Part shown: piece by piece, positions 12,038 through 23,200 of the stretch | Position numbering within the stretch: the first letter of the stretch is position 1 | How the letters are laid out: each line of letters starts with the position of its first letter | Assembly (NCBI GenBank): GCA_015501055.1 | Contig: JADNYV010000265.1 | Span: forward strand, 1-48,381 | From: Mucidula mucida | Lineage: Eukaryota; Basidiomycota; Agaricomycetes; Agaricales; Physalacriaceae | DNA length: 48,381 bases | Direction of reading: 5' to 3' | The notes under the pieces: generated by a model | What the model was told of the DNA's origin: nothing | Seen by the model: only the letters and a program-made list of their open reading frames with translations | The model's database searches: none | Translations under genes and position numbers: made by a program

Positions 12038-12137
12038 CACGTGATCGCCATATTCATGTTTGTTGGTAAACAGCCAAGCAAACAGCGCGTTCCTTTCCCG
12101 GAGACTCCGCACTGCATTCTGAACGCGACACTAGAAC

Positions 12138-13964
12138 ATGCCATTCTGTGGGTACATTCAACTCTTACTTGTTCATGTGTGCTGATGCCGCCTCTAGCCT
12201 TCGAAAATTCGTGGACTGCATGCGAGGGAGCCGCAGAATGCCCATGTCCGAACCACTTCCCCGCTACATTGCGTCTTGAGTCTGTGTTTCGCGATCCCAT
12301 TGACGATGATCCTTCCTTGTATCGTCTTGCCACCGGAAATGATTGTCCCACGCCTATTCAGGAAAAATATCTAGCCAGTTCCTTGTCGGATACGAAATCC
12401 AACATGGAGAATGTCGATCGTTCACTTGAAAAAACCACGCAGTCGCGACACGCCCTCTTGTCCGAACTTGCAACAGTTGAGCAGGAGCTTCAGCTGTTGC
12501 GTGACCACCGCGACCAGTTGTTGGGCGCAGTCGAGAGGAGGGAGCAGATTTTAGCTCCGATCAGGCGTATGCCGCCCGAGATACTCGCTCATATCCTTTA
12601 TTTCGTACTTAGAAAAGCCTGTGCGTCGCTTGAAGAGAGGTAGTCTATATTACCATTCCGACTCGGAGACGCCTGATCCTGGCGCGCAATGGGAATTGGA
12701 TGCGATAGAGGACCCCCTGGGCGAATATTAGGGCGTCTGTCGTTGGTGGAGACGAGACATTCTTAACTGTCCAATGCTTTGGTCACAGATCCTCATCGTC
12801 GCTTGGCCCGATTACTTCGAAGATACCGATCCAGTCTATGCAGGCTATGCTCGTTACCTTTCGCAACACATCAGCCGCGCGGGACACGCCATTCTTGATG
12901 TCTACATCACATTGGTTGGACATGGACCATTTGACGAAATGGACCCGCTCCCTCTGCAGGTCTTAACCACGTTGCACTCTATCGCACCTCGAATTCGAAA
13001 ACTCCATATTGCCCTCCCCGCGGAAATGATCCGAGATCTTCATCCTCTTTGTGATGACTTGACATCTCTGAGGACCCTCGAAATACACAACCTAACGCCT
13101 CAGGTCTCCGACGATAATTCCATGGCGCTTTTCGCCAATCTCCCTAATCTCATTGTCTACAAGACAGTAGATATAACCGACCCAATGGGTTGGTATCAAA
13201 TCCCTTGGAACCAGCTCAAGCGGTATTCCGTTAAATTTGGCCCGTCCCCGCCAGATTTTGAATCCCAAAGCGCCCTCTCAGTCCTACAGCGCGCTAGCCT
13301 TCTCGATCGGGTCGTTCTAGAGCTGTCCATTGGTTCCTTGTCCCTTCGGATTGATACCGATCATATTGTTTGCGCTCACCTTACATCTCTAAAACTACGC
13401 CTCCATCATCACAGAGGTGAAAATTCCTTCCTGCAGATATTTACGCATTGCACATTTCCCAAGTTGACGGATTTAGACGTTGAAATTCCTCTTGTTATGT
13501 GGGAGTCTGCGGTCTTTCACGGTCTTGTGGTTTGCCTTCAGCGCTCCCGGAGTCCACTCTCTGCCTTGACATACCGGGGGAGCGAAATCGAGTCAACGGA
13601 CATGATCGCGCTCTTGGAGTCCATCCCCACTCTCACGACGGTTTTCATGGAAGACATTTCAGGCATCAATGACGCTAACCTACGCTGTCTCTACGTTCCC
13701 CAAGATCGAGATGCTGTCGTACGTGTTCCGGGTCTTCGCTCCTTGTACATTGACGGTGACATTCAACTCGATCCATCTTTACTCATGGATATGGTGAAAA
13801 GTCGCTGGGATGTTGCTCCACTGCGTTCAGTCGATCTCTACTGGGCAATGACTGAAAAGACTTACGCCAAAGCACAGGGTGCTGTGCCTGGATTGAAGCC
13901 GTATGAAGCGCTGGGACTGGAATTGAAATTATCGACTTATTATATACAGAGACATGTACTGTAG
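12138..13964 (+). pseudogene. F-box family copy 2, frameshifted
   Basis: The first exon ATGCCATTCT (12138-12147) is followed by a 50-base GT-AG intron (12148-12197) and an exon giving S-F-E-N-S-W, then ACEGAAECPCPNHF, VFRDPIDDDPSLYRLATGND and CPTPIQE. A coiled coil (about 50 residues, ending LLRDHRDQLLGAVERRE) leads to the F-box core APIRRMPPEILAHILYFV. The frame then closes at 12643, and the family sequence resumes in another frame as VCRWWRRDILNCPMLWSQI at about 12733. A TAG precedes it (near 12729), so this zone carries a frame change plus a stop, and no intron I tried restores phase. From 12774 an open 396-codon frame covers the whole LRR-like C-terminal part to TAG at 13962. Most divergent of the plus-strand copies. 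Confidence 0.78.
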
Positions 13965-14204
13965 TCGTCGTTCGAGTGCGCTGTATGCCGCATTGAGAAA
14001 TTAAGACTAATGTACTTATTCAATGGCGAATAGCTGCTAGTTGTCTTGAATTCACCTTGTACGCGCACGCATACCTTTCTCTCGATACCAAAACATGGCA
14101 AGCATTAAGAACTCTTTCGCCACTCCATGGACAACAATCGCGAGCCTTGCTTACAGACTCCACATTCCGTGACTGGCAAATATACTACCGACTATTACGT
14201 TTGT
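13965..14204. other. 3' spacer between convergent genes
   Basis: Short spacer between the convergent 3' ends of F-box copy 2 and MIF copy 1. No feature was recognised. Confidence 0.5.
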
Positions 14205-14793
14205 TCAACTAGATAGCCCACTCGGACCTACTTCCTTCAACAAGACATCAATGGTCGTGCCCTTGTACCCGAGCCGCTCCGGTCCAGGATCGTTAAAGAC
14301 ACTGCCAACAGTTTGAAAGAAACGAGAAAGCCTGCAACCAATCAACGTACATGTAGCCACGGTCGGGAGGAATTCCCAGCTCCTTCTCGATAAACGCAAA
14401 AAACGCGTTGCTATATCCGGCGTTGGTGAACGTTGGAAGACCCAGGACGTCAAGCTGGGCGGTGTAGGGTCAAGTGGACAATCTATCGCGGAAAACGCTT
14501 ACGATGGTCATGCAGAAGGCAGGCTCGTGGGTACCGCCGAAAATGAGGCTCTCGTTGTACTTGTACATGACGGCCCAATACTTGTTCATGCTTAGGACAG
14601 AGATGCCATACTTAGGACATCGTTAAATAAATGAAGCTTTTGACTATGGGTTAACGAGCGAGTACCTCGGCTAGGGCAGCAGTAAAGACTTTCTCATCGG
14701 GAACCTAGATGAAAAGAGCAGATCAATACATGGCTGAGCATTAGAAGCGTAGAAGCTTGCCTTGACATTGGTGGTAATTTCGAGGATGGGCAT
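14205..14793 (-). CDS. MIF-like tautomerase, intact copy 1
   Basis: Macrophage migration inhibitory factor/tautomerase superfamily protein. The family uses the N-terminal Pro exposed after Met removal as catalytic base, and it forms trimers. Five exons (14793-14761, 14704-14666, 14610-14503, 14454-14351, 14301-14205) sum to 381 bases, or 126 aa, in phase. Visible blocks are MPILEITTNVK, VPDEKVFTAALAE, a segment ending KYWAVMYKYNE, IFGGTHEPAFCMTI, LDVLGLPTFTNAGYS, FFAFIEKELGIPPDRGYI and the C-terminal VFNDPGPERLGYKGTT. Pro2, Lys in the KYNE region and the IFGGT turn fit the family. Intron 1 has a GC donor; the others are GT-AG. It is head to head with F-box copy 3, sharing a 488-base promoter region. 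Substrate unknown. Related copies at 37864-38451 and 44371-44595 are broken. Confidence 0.88.
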
Positions 14794-15281
14794 GGTTAGT
14801 TAGTGGTGCTTCGCATGGAGTAATTGCCGACACCAGATCAAGTATGTGGGATCTGAGACCATGTTTCTCCCGTGCGTGCCTAAAACAGTCAAAAGAGATC
14901 GCATAGCCTACACGTCCACAGAAAGATACTCGCAGGTCAGAAGAACTCGTGAGTGTCCACGAATACGCCCAGGAGCCAACTTTGAACGATGGTATCAAAC
15001 CAGTGACAAAACGAGGGAAAGGATGTATTTTGAGACAAAGGAAAACAAGCAGAAGACGAAAGCAAAAAAATGAGATTGGTTAGCTTTGTTAGAGTAACTG
15101 CCAGATCAAGCACGGGAAGAGGATGCGCGACTGACAAAGGTTCCCAAAGAGATACAATCCAAGAAACGCGCGAAGGGAAGATCCAACTTGATGAGAGTCG
15201 AAACCAACCAAGAAGCGGGATGATCGGCATTTCGGACTATTGCATTTCTTCGCCAGAACCATCAAATCTCCGAATACTTGC
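14794..15281. promoter_or_regulatory. Bidirectional promoter, MIF copy 1 / F-box copy 3
   Basis: Divergent intergenic region. Reverse-complement stretches such as GAAGTTGGCTCCTGGGCGTA and CACGGGAGAAACATGGTCTC recur in the region between MIF copy 2 and F-box copy 5 (37315-37863). The gene pair and its shared promoter were therefore duplicated together. Confidence 0.6.
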
Positions 15282-17112
15282 ATGCCTTTTTGTGAGTATG
15301 GCAACAACCAATGCATTCGCTGGACTCATACGCCTTTCTGTTAGCCTTCAGCGACACCTGGTCGTGCTGTGATGGGGCGAGATGGCCTTGCCCAAACCAT
15401 CTTGGGCCCGACTGGTGTCTGCCATTGGTCTTTCCTGATACCATCGACAGTCATCCTACTCTACGTCACGTTGCCAGCGGAAATGAATGTCCTACGGGCG
15501 AAGATGAGGACGTTATCAATTGCACCATACCCATCCTTCAGTCCGAGCTTCAGGCGACGGAAAATAAGTCACAAAAACTTACGCGACTCCAGGCCGCCCT
15601 TCGCCTTGAGCTGGACAAAATAGAGGGAGAATTGGTCCGCCTGCGCGAGCATCATGACGTGCTGACGCGTGCCCTTGATCGTAGGAGCGGAATCATGGCA
15701 CCGATTAGACGACTTCCCACCGAAATCCTAACCGACATTCTTTGGAACACGATATTACTACCGTTTCCGTTCGGACATCCAGCGATGTATAGGTCCGAGG
15801 GCGATGTTGAACTCGAATCATTTCAGCTCGTCTGCAGACGATGGAGGCGTGTCGTACTCCAATCTCCAACGCTTTGGTCCCAGATTCATATCGACCCGCA
15901 AGCCTCGCGTTTCCTAACCTCCAATTCATGTGGAGCTCGCAGTCTTGTCCGTCGTATGAGCCGTAGTGCTCACACTGAACTGGACGTCAAAATTTACTGC
16001 CTCTTCCCCGATCGTAATGAACAGCCACTTCCGCTTTTGCTTGTGGCCCTGCTCGTACAATTCTGTTCCCGTATCAGATTCCTGTGGCTCTGCTTGTCCC
16101 CATCGCAGATGCTTAGTCTCTCCCGTCTGCAGGAGTCTTTTCATTTGTTGAGGTACCTGTATGTAGACGACTACATGCCCAATCTTTTGCCACTGAAGCT
16201 ATTCGACCAAGCGCCCAAGCTAGTTATCTACGACACAATCCACCGGACAAACAGCAGCCGGATTGATATCCCTTGGTCGCAGATCCTCCGTTATTCAGCC
16301 TCCGGCTATGCTAATATCCTCCACGCATTGGAGGGCCTTGAGGCCGCGGGCAGCCTCCAAGAGGGTATATTCTCCATACCTTCGGGTTCCCAAACACCCC
16401 TTCGAGTTGGACGCGATCCGATCGTATGCACTAAACTCACCTGCTTAACAGTCTACGTACCAGAGACCGCCGTGTGGTCGAAGATGCACACCCGCTTTGC
16501 CACCTGTTCGAGCAGTGTTCCTTTCCCGCACTGGATCAACTATATGTCTCCACCCGCGGAGTTACAATCCCAGATGACGAGGCCGACACAACAGACACGT
16601 TTCATGCTCTACTTCTTTGTATCCAGCGCTCGCGGAGTCCTCTTTCCGTGTTGTCGTATGACCATGGACCGGTCGCGCCTGCGGATGTTGACGCATTCTT
16701 ACGGGCAACGCCTACTATATTTTACGTCGAGTTCACGAGAATCTCGTCCGGTCTCAACGACGCAGCGTTCCAAAGCCTCCATGTCCCGCCGGGGCAAGTC
16801 GATATTTGCGCTCCCTTGCTAGAATCCATGCTCTTTGAAGGAGAGCTCGAATTCGACGCCGCGAATTTTGCAACAGTGGTTAAAAGTCGTTGGGATGTTG
16901 CATATTCGATTGACTTGCACTGGCACGTAGTGACGGATGAGCGGGATTGGGGGGATGTTGATCCAGAGGTAGAAGTAAAGACAAGTCGTTGGACATTGGA
17001 AGGCACTACTCTAGAAGACGAGCTCGACGGCTACGCGGAACGGGGAATGTACCTCGCTATATGCACGCAGGGGTGTGATGCACTAGTAGAGTCGCAGATT
17101 CAGTACCTCTGA
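15282..17112 (+). pseudogene. F-box family copy 3, one frameshift
   Basis: Exon 1 is ATGCCTTTTT (15282-15291), then a 53-base GT-AG intron (15292-15344), then exon 2 starting S-F-S-D-T-W. The Cys motif is partly altered: CCDGARWPCPNHLG has Trp where other copies have the middle Cys. VFPDTIDSHPTLRHVASGNE, CPT, a coiled coil ending LREHHDVLTRALDRRSG, F-box APIRRLPTEILTDILWNTIL and FQLVCRRWRRVVLQSPTLWS follow in one frame. At about 16480 a single-base change shifts the frame (family HPLRQLF is HPLCHLF in the new frame), and the C-terminal part continues openly to TGA at 17110. One indel would restore a roughly 600 aa protein, so recent decay or a sequence error are both possible. Divergent from MIF copy 1. 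Confidence 0.8.
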
Positions 17113-17424
17113 TTCTACGACAGAACTGCGCTGCGTAACAGGCTTATCTACTCTTTTACTACTGTAGTTGATACAAGCGAGCTGCACATATTTGGCGAGG
17201 AGAGAAAATCGGAGGCCGGTCTCCGTGTTCAGTGTGAAGTACGGTGGTCCATTCGAGTCAGTCTGACTACTCGGTTACAACGGATTCTCTGCTAGAGAGA
17301 CGAGGCAAGGATCAAATCAATGAGGGTCGTGACTGAAGCGGAGCGGAACGTTCGGCACCTCGGGTATGAAGGATCGGCCCTTCCGTCGCTTTCCTTTGGA
17401 CAACGAGGAAGGACCGATATTTTC
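17113..17424. promoter_or_regulatory. Upstream region of F-box copy 4
   Basis: From about 17230 to 17424 this matches the reverse complement of the F-box copy 5 upstream region (for example CAATGAGGGT and GTTCGGCACCTCGG). The match ends before any MIF promoter sequence, so the MIF partner is missing here. The rest is unassigned. Confidence 0.5.
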
Positions 17425-18163
17425 ATGCCATTTTGTAAGTACAAACAATGGTCCGTGTTATCGTTGAACTCATACAGTTTTTTTATCAGCTTTTAAAGAC
17501 AACTGGGTGCGCTGCGGTGGGGCGTCGAGCTGTCCGTGCCCGAATCATCTTGGTCCCGAATGGCGTCTACCACTGGTCTTTCCTGACACCATCAACGACC
17601 ATCCGTCTCTTCGCCACGTCGCTAATGGAAACGAATGTCCGACGAGCGACGATGAGGACGTGATCAACACGAGCATACCCGCACTTGAGGCACGTGATGG
17701 CCGCTTCCGAAAAGCTGATGCGACTCCAAACCGCGACTCGTTTTGAATTGTTCAAGATTGTGCGCGAGGTGGAGGATATGCTTGCGCATCAGAGAAAGCT
17801 GTCACGGGCACTTCGTCGCAGAAAGATAATCAAGGCCCCCATTAGACGTCTTCCTGTCGAGATTCTCACCCACATCTTTCTGATAGCTGTACTCCCCTTC
17901 CCATCGCCAACACGCTTTCCTAAAATTTCTGATGAGGATTTCGAGCTCGCCATCTTGACGAGAGTCTGCCGAAAATGGAGTCGGGTTGTGTTCAAATCTC
18001 CTATACTTTGGCGGCGTCTTAGCTTTAAAGTAAACAGGTCGCGCTTCCAATCAAATGATGCACCCGAAGTCGTCAGCTTTCTTCGGCGTGTAAAGTACAG
18101 TGCTCAAATGGACTTACACGTTGAGTTGACCTGTGAAAGACTCGACGACTACTACAACAAGCG

Positions 18164-18168
18164 CTCCG
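18164..18168. repeat. Target-site duplication, left (CTCCG)
   Basis: CTCCG immediately precedes the 5' LTR. The same five bases follow the 3' LTR at 24679-24683. The uninterrupted F-box copy 5 has a single CTCCG at this site, so this is a bona fide integration duplication. Confidence 0.97.
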
Positions 18169-18697
18169 TGTTATGAATGACCATATTTTCACACTTTCAC
18201 ATCTTATCATATCTTATCGGGGGCCTTGTCTTATCAACCAACGGACTGTTTCATCATCTGTTTCGTCACCGATCATACTCCTTTTCATTACCGAAGCCGT
18301 ACTCATGACGGACACACACCCAACACATGGATGACATCATACATGCCGATACCTCATGGACTCCCTATTGTATACACACCGCCGACACTCGTAGCACACA
18401 TGGTCGTTTCAGTATTATTACTTACATGCAGTCACCACTCGTATTTAATGGTTTCACGGACTAGTAGCATACAACACTGGGTCAAGGGCGTGGAGCATCC
18501 CTAGTGGAAACGCGTATGGACAAGGAGCTTCAAACACAGACTTACTAGTATATAAGCAGTAGTGTAGTATCATTGTACTTTAGTTCCGATCTCGTTTATA
18601 CACCTGGCCTAGCCTAGTCTTACGAACGAGAACGCTTTCTTCCTTAATTCTTGCTGTGGTACCTGGTTGAGTCTCGTGGCTTAGTCAGTCGCTAACA
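18169..18697 (+). repeat. 5' LTR, copy 1 (529 bases)
   Basis: Begins TGTTATGAATGACC and ends GTCGCTAACA (5'-TG...CA-3'). It contains a TATA box and the predicted transcript start. By eye it matches the 3' LTR at 24150-24678 base for base. The LTR of copy 2 has the same length but several substitutions. Confidence 0.96.
18549..18592 (+). promoter_or_regulatory. LTR promoter: TATA box and predicted U3/R start
   Basis: TATATAAG at 18549-18556 is followed about 33 bases after its first base by TAGTTCCGATCT (18581-18592). That is a normal TATA-to-start distance, so the transcript probably begins at or near the AGTTCCGATCT. This exact segment is complementary to the primer-binding site at 18700-18711. 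Confidence 0.7.
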
Positions 18698-18699
18698 GA

Positions 18700-18711
18700 A
18701 GATCGGAACTA
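18700..18711 (+). other. Primer-binding site, self-priming type
   Basis: AGATCGGAACTA begins two bases after the 5' LTR. It is the perfect 12-base complement of TAGTTCCGATCT in the LTR, at the predicted mRNA 5' end. Tf1-type elements prime minus-strand synthesis by folding the mRNA 5' end onto the primer site instead of using a tRNA. I did not recognise a tRNA 3' end complement here. Confidence 0.75.
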
Positions 18712-19294
18712 CTTTCTACCACCTACCACACATCCCTGATCGTCGATCAGCACTTCGCTGTTTGATCATCGCACATTCCCCATCCCCTTTCCTGTTTACA
18801 GATCGACGGAATCCTAATTCCAGCGCACGTCCGCATACGTGTGTATTGGTCCCAGTAGCGCCGGCTAACAGTTAGAGATAACTGCCTCGGGTGCTGGAAG
18901 TAGCCGCTCTCACGAGAACGAACTTTTGGCAGTTGCACTTCAGTGGGCGCTGTTTACGGGTCAACCCCCGTTCCCAGGAAAACTTCGGCTTACCTCACAC
19001 CAGAGGGACGTCGGCTGGGCAATTGCGAACTTGTGACGAGCTCTTGGGCTCCGTAGATACATAGTCAGTAGTCGGTAAAATAGTGTAGACAGTTACGATA
19101 CCTACCTACTTTACTTACCTTACGATACACATCATCATTCCCCACCCTACCAAGTCCTGGATTCTATTTCAGATCTAGGCGATCCCTCCCTATTCATCCA
19201 AACCTCTATTCCCTCACCCGTTTCATCCAAACCCGCATCACCCATATCCCCACTTTCACCCTTTCAATCTCCGATCCCATCACCCCGATCCATC
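18712..19294 (+). other. Retroelement leader (5' UTR), copy 1
   Basis: About 0.6 kb between the primer site and the gag ATG. It is pyrimidine-rich near gag (runs of CCCACTTTCACCC type) with several short frames. It presumably holds packaging and translation signals, but none can be pinpointed. Confidence 0.6.
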
Positions 19295-20223
19295 ATGTCC
19301 AACGAAGCACCCGAAACCGCTCCTCACACACCCACTCATCATGCCGATACCGAAATCAAAGGCCGATCCCTTGTGAACAAGCCTTACGACTATGACGGGG
19401 ACAAGACCAAGTACAAGAGCTGGTGGCGATCAATGTTCACATACATCCGTGACAAGAAGAACAACCTCACATCTGACTCCGAAAGGATCGATGTTGTTCT
19501 CTCCTACATCCGAGGAGATCACGTAGATGCATGGGTCCAGAACTATTCGGACCAGAACTTCGATGAGGAAGAAGAGGAATGGACAGTCTCTTGGACGGAG
19601 TTCAAGGAAGACTTGAAGGAGCGATTTGTGGATTCCAACCTCGCGCGAGACGCGCAAGACCAGATCGAGCGGTTGCGCCAGGGGCAAGACACCGCTCAAG
19701 ACTTCTTCCAGAAGTTCGAGGTCCTGCTCACTCAGGCGGGATACTCGAAGGATGACGCATTCGTCGTGAGACTTCTCGAGACCAATGTCAACGAGAAGAT
19801 CATCGACCAGATCTATGGCAGCCGAGACGGGTTGCCAGAGAAGTACAAGGATTGGAAGGCACAGATCCTTCAGATTGATCAGCTGTGGAGAAGGCGGGCG
19901 GCGAGCAAGAGGTCCGGAATGCAGTCCCGGCCTCAAGCTCCGCAGGTGGCTACATCAAGAGCCAATCCTACGAACCCACCCCCGACGCCGATCACACGAC
20001 GAGATGCCACCGGTGTTACCTATGGAGGAGCCGGCAGGCCGATGGACATCGACAATGCACGTCGAAGGGGACTCTGCTTCAGCTGTGGCGAACACGGCCA
20101 CGTCAGCAGGTTCTGTCCGAAGAAGGGTCGCCCCAGACGATTCGGGGTTTATGGACCGAGATGAATGACGAGGAGAAGAAGAAGCTGGCCGAAGAGTTGG
20201 GTTTTGCGAAGCTCCCGCAGTAG
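19295..20223 (+). pseudogene. gag: gag, copy 1 (one-base deletion near the end)
   Basis: Structural protein of the virus-like particle. It starts MSNEAPETAPHTPTHH. The retrotransposon gag core includes [19 protein letters not shown] and [21 protein letters not shown] basic linker and a CCHC zinc knuckle [14 protein letters not shown] (C-x2-C-x4-H-x4-C, nucleic-acid binding) follow. Compared with copy 2, one A is missing at about 20131 (GGTCGCCCC against GGTCGACCCC). The frame therefore ends early at 20164 instead of at the normal TAG, 20221-20223. The knuckle itself is unaffected. Expected full length is 309 aa. Confidence 0.88.
20145..20151 (+). promoter_or_regulatory. Candidate -1 frameshift site G GGT TTA (copy 1)
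   Basis: Same heptamer as in copy 2 (46575-46581), lying in the gag-pol overlap and fitting the X-XXY-YYZ rule. In this copy gag is already out of phase because of the upstream one-base deletion. Confidence 0.4.
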
Positions 20224-23200
20224 ACGCAGTCCTGCCGGAGCAGTCATTAAGGAGAGAGTCGTCAGATGCAGATTCTATTTACAGTACAGGTACTGAAACA
20301 CCTAAAATATCATCGACGACTTTACCACCAAAACCTGCGAAAGAAAGATTTGAGCCAAATACGCCCGAGTGGATTGCACAACGGCTAAGAGAGGATGACG
20401 TGTCGAGAGCAGTGGGAATTTTGAGAGCATGGATGCCGGAGCGGAGAGAGAGAGAAGCGACGGAGGAGAAGGTGATGGCGATCAGAGCGTTGACAAAGGA
20501 AGCTGCGGTGGAAGTTGTGACAGAGTTGAAAAAGTCGAGGAAGTACATCCGGGGAACAAAGGGGCAGGACATGAAACTCCGAGTAACCATAGAGAGCGTA
20601 CACACAGGCTCTGAATGGGAAACGAGTGCCCTTCTTGACAGCGGAGCAACGGGTTCTTGCGTCAATAAAGAATTCGTCGAGAAGAACGGGCTCCCGATAA
20701 GGAGTTACCGGTCAAGCTCCCTGTCTACAATGCGGATGGAACCCTAAACGAGGGAGGAGCAATCGAAGGTTTTGTGGAGGTCCGGATGAAGATCGGTGAT
20801 CATGCAGAAAAGATCGAGTTGGCCGTCACCAATCTTGGCAAAACAAGCATCTTTTTGGGGCTAGATTGGTTACGATATCACAACCCCACGATCAACTGGA
20901 CGGAATCCACGTTGACTTTTGATCGATGCCCAGACCGTTGCGGTTACCTACCCGAGTATAACTCGCCGGAAGATGAAGGAGAAGATGTAGAAGAGAAGCT
21001 GGAAGAGGGAGAGCGTTTGTTCTGGATGGACTGGGACAACTATCGCAAAAGCGGTGAAAAGCTGAGATCACAACAGCCTTCATCTGCTGCTGCACCTTAC
21101 ATTGAGGAATTTTCCGATGTATTCAGCAAGGCGGACTTTGATAAGTTACCGGAGCGAAGACCCTGGGATCACGCGATAGAACTCACGCCTGGTTCCAAAC
21201 CGGTTGACTGCAAGGTTATCCCCTTAGTCCATCCGAGCAGAAGGCATTAGACGAGTTCTTGGAGGAAAACATACGCACGGGACGCATACGGCCATCAATC
21301 TCACCCATGGCGTCACCATTCTTCTTTGTCAAGAAGAAGGACGGAAGCCTTCGGCCAGTACAGGATTATCGGAAGTTGAACGACATGACAATCAAAAACC
21401 GATACCCCTTGCCGTTGATTCAGGAGCTTATCGACAAGTTGAAGGGAGCAAAGGTTTTCACAAGATGGATGTCCGATGGGGTTACAATAACATCCGGATC
21501 AAAGAAGGTGATGAGTGGAAAGCGGCGTTTAGAACAAACCGAGGCTGTTCGAGCCCTTAGTAATGTTCTTCGGACTTACAAACTCGCCGGCGACGTTCCA
21601 ATCGTTCATGAATCACATCTGAAGGAGTTGATTGACGACGGACATGTTATAGTTTACCTAGATGATATACTTATCTTTACGAACACTCTCGAGGAGCATA
21701 GACAGATTGTACGAAAGGTATTGGAGATATTACGAGTAAATAAGCTGTATTTAAAACCCGAGAAATGTAGTTTTGAGGCACAGACTGTAGATTACTTAGG
21801 AGTTATTGTTGGAGGAGGAGAAGTGAAGATGGATCCGGCAAAAGTGGCCGTAGTGAAGGAATGGAAGGAGCCGACGAAGAAGAAGGAAGTGCAGTCATTC
21901 CTGGGTTCTGCAACTTCTACCGACGTTTCATTCGGGGATTTGCGGGAGTAGCGAAGCCGTTGACATCGCTAACCGGGAAGGGCGAGTGGGTTTGGGGCAT
22001 GGAGCAGCATGAGGCGTTTGAGGAGTTGAAACGGAGGATGACGGAAGAACCCGTTCTGATCGTACCACGCGACGACGGCAAGTTTCGAGTGAGGCGGACT
22101 CCTCGAACTATGCAACGGGGCGTTCTTTCCCAGTTTGTTGAGGAAAATGGAGACCAGTAGCTTTCCGATCTCGCGCGCTGAACGAAGTGGAGCGCAATTA
22201 TGAGATCTACGACAAAGAGATGATGGCTATTATGGACTCGATTGACGACTGGCGGCAATATCTCCTAGGCGCTAAGGAGACAGTGGAGGTTTTACCGATC
22301 ATCAAAACCTCCAGTACTTCCGGAAGCCACAGAAGTTGAATCGGAGGCAGGCGAGATGGGTTACGGAGTTGGCGGAGTATGATATACAGATGATTCACAA
22401 GCCGGGCAAGACGATGGGGAAAGCTGATGCCTTGTCAAGGATGACAGGCCTTGAGAAGGGGGAAAAAGATAACGAAAACGTTGTTTTACTAAAACCGGAG
22501 TTTTTTATATCACAAATTCAATTTTCTTTACATACAGTAGCTACACCGGAGGACGAATTACTTAACAAAATCAAACAAAGAAAAGGAAACAAGGACAGAT
22601 ACGTACAAAAAGCATTAGAAAACAAAGAAAAAGGATGGGAAGAGAAGGAAAATGGACTTATTATATGGAAAGATCGTATTTACATACCGAAGGACAAGGA
22701 ATTGCGGGGAAAAGTTATTGGAATGCATCATGATGCACAGCTTGCAGGGCATCCGGGACGGTACAAGACTCTCGAGTTGATCACACGCACCTATTGGTGG
22801 CCAGGAATTAGCCGAGACGTCCGCGAATACGTGGAAGGGTGTCAAAAATGCCAAGTTACAAAGTCACATCGCACAAAACCGGCTGCACCCCTCCATCCTA
22901 TAGACGTACCAAGCGAACCATGGGAGAAAGTTGGGACGGACATGATCGGCGAGTTGCCGGAGTCGGGAGGATACAATGCGATCAGCACATTTGTGGACCA
23001 TTTCACAAAGCGGTTACGCATTATACCAACACACACCACCCTGACGTCAGAAGGCATGGCTCGTATTTACCGCGATCGAATCTTCCCCATACATGGATTG
23101 CCGCGACAGATGATACACGATCGAGGTCCGCAATACCACTCGCGTTTCATGAAGGAGTTATACCGGCTGTTGGGCATTGAAGGGAACTTCACGACGGCGT

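Noticed and set aside
12590..12735. Intron explaining the frame break in F-box copy 2
   Set aside because: A GT at 12641 and a TAG near 12729 look like splice sites, but joining them leaves the downstream VCRWWRRD block out of frame, and copies 3 and 5 have no intron there.
18226..18504. 92-codon open frame in the LTR, repeated in all three LTRs
   Set aside because: It lies across the LTR U3 region upstream of the TATA box and recurs only because the LTR recurs. There is no domain and no sign of coding constraint.
18700..18711. tRNA-type primer-binding site for the retrotransposon
   Set aside because: The sequence does not look like the complement of a tRNA 3' end (no TGG start), whereas it matches the element's own predicted mRNA 5' end perfectly.
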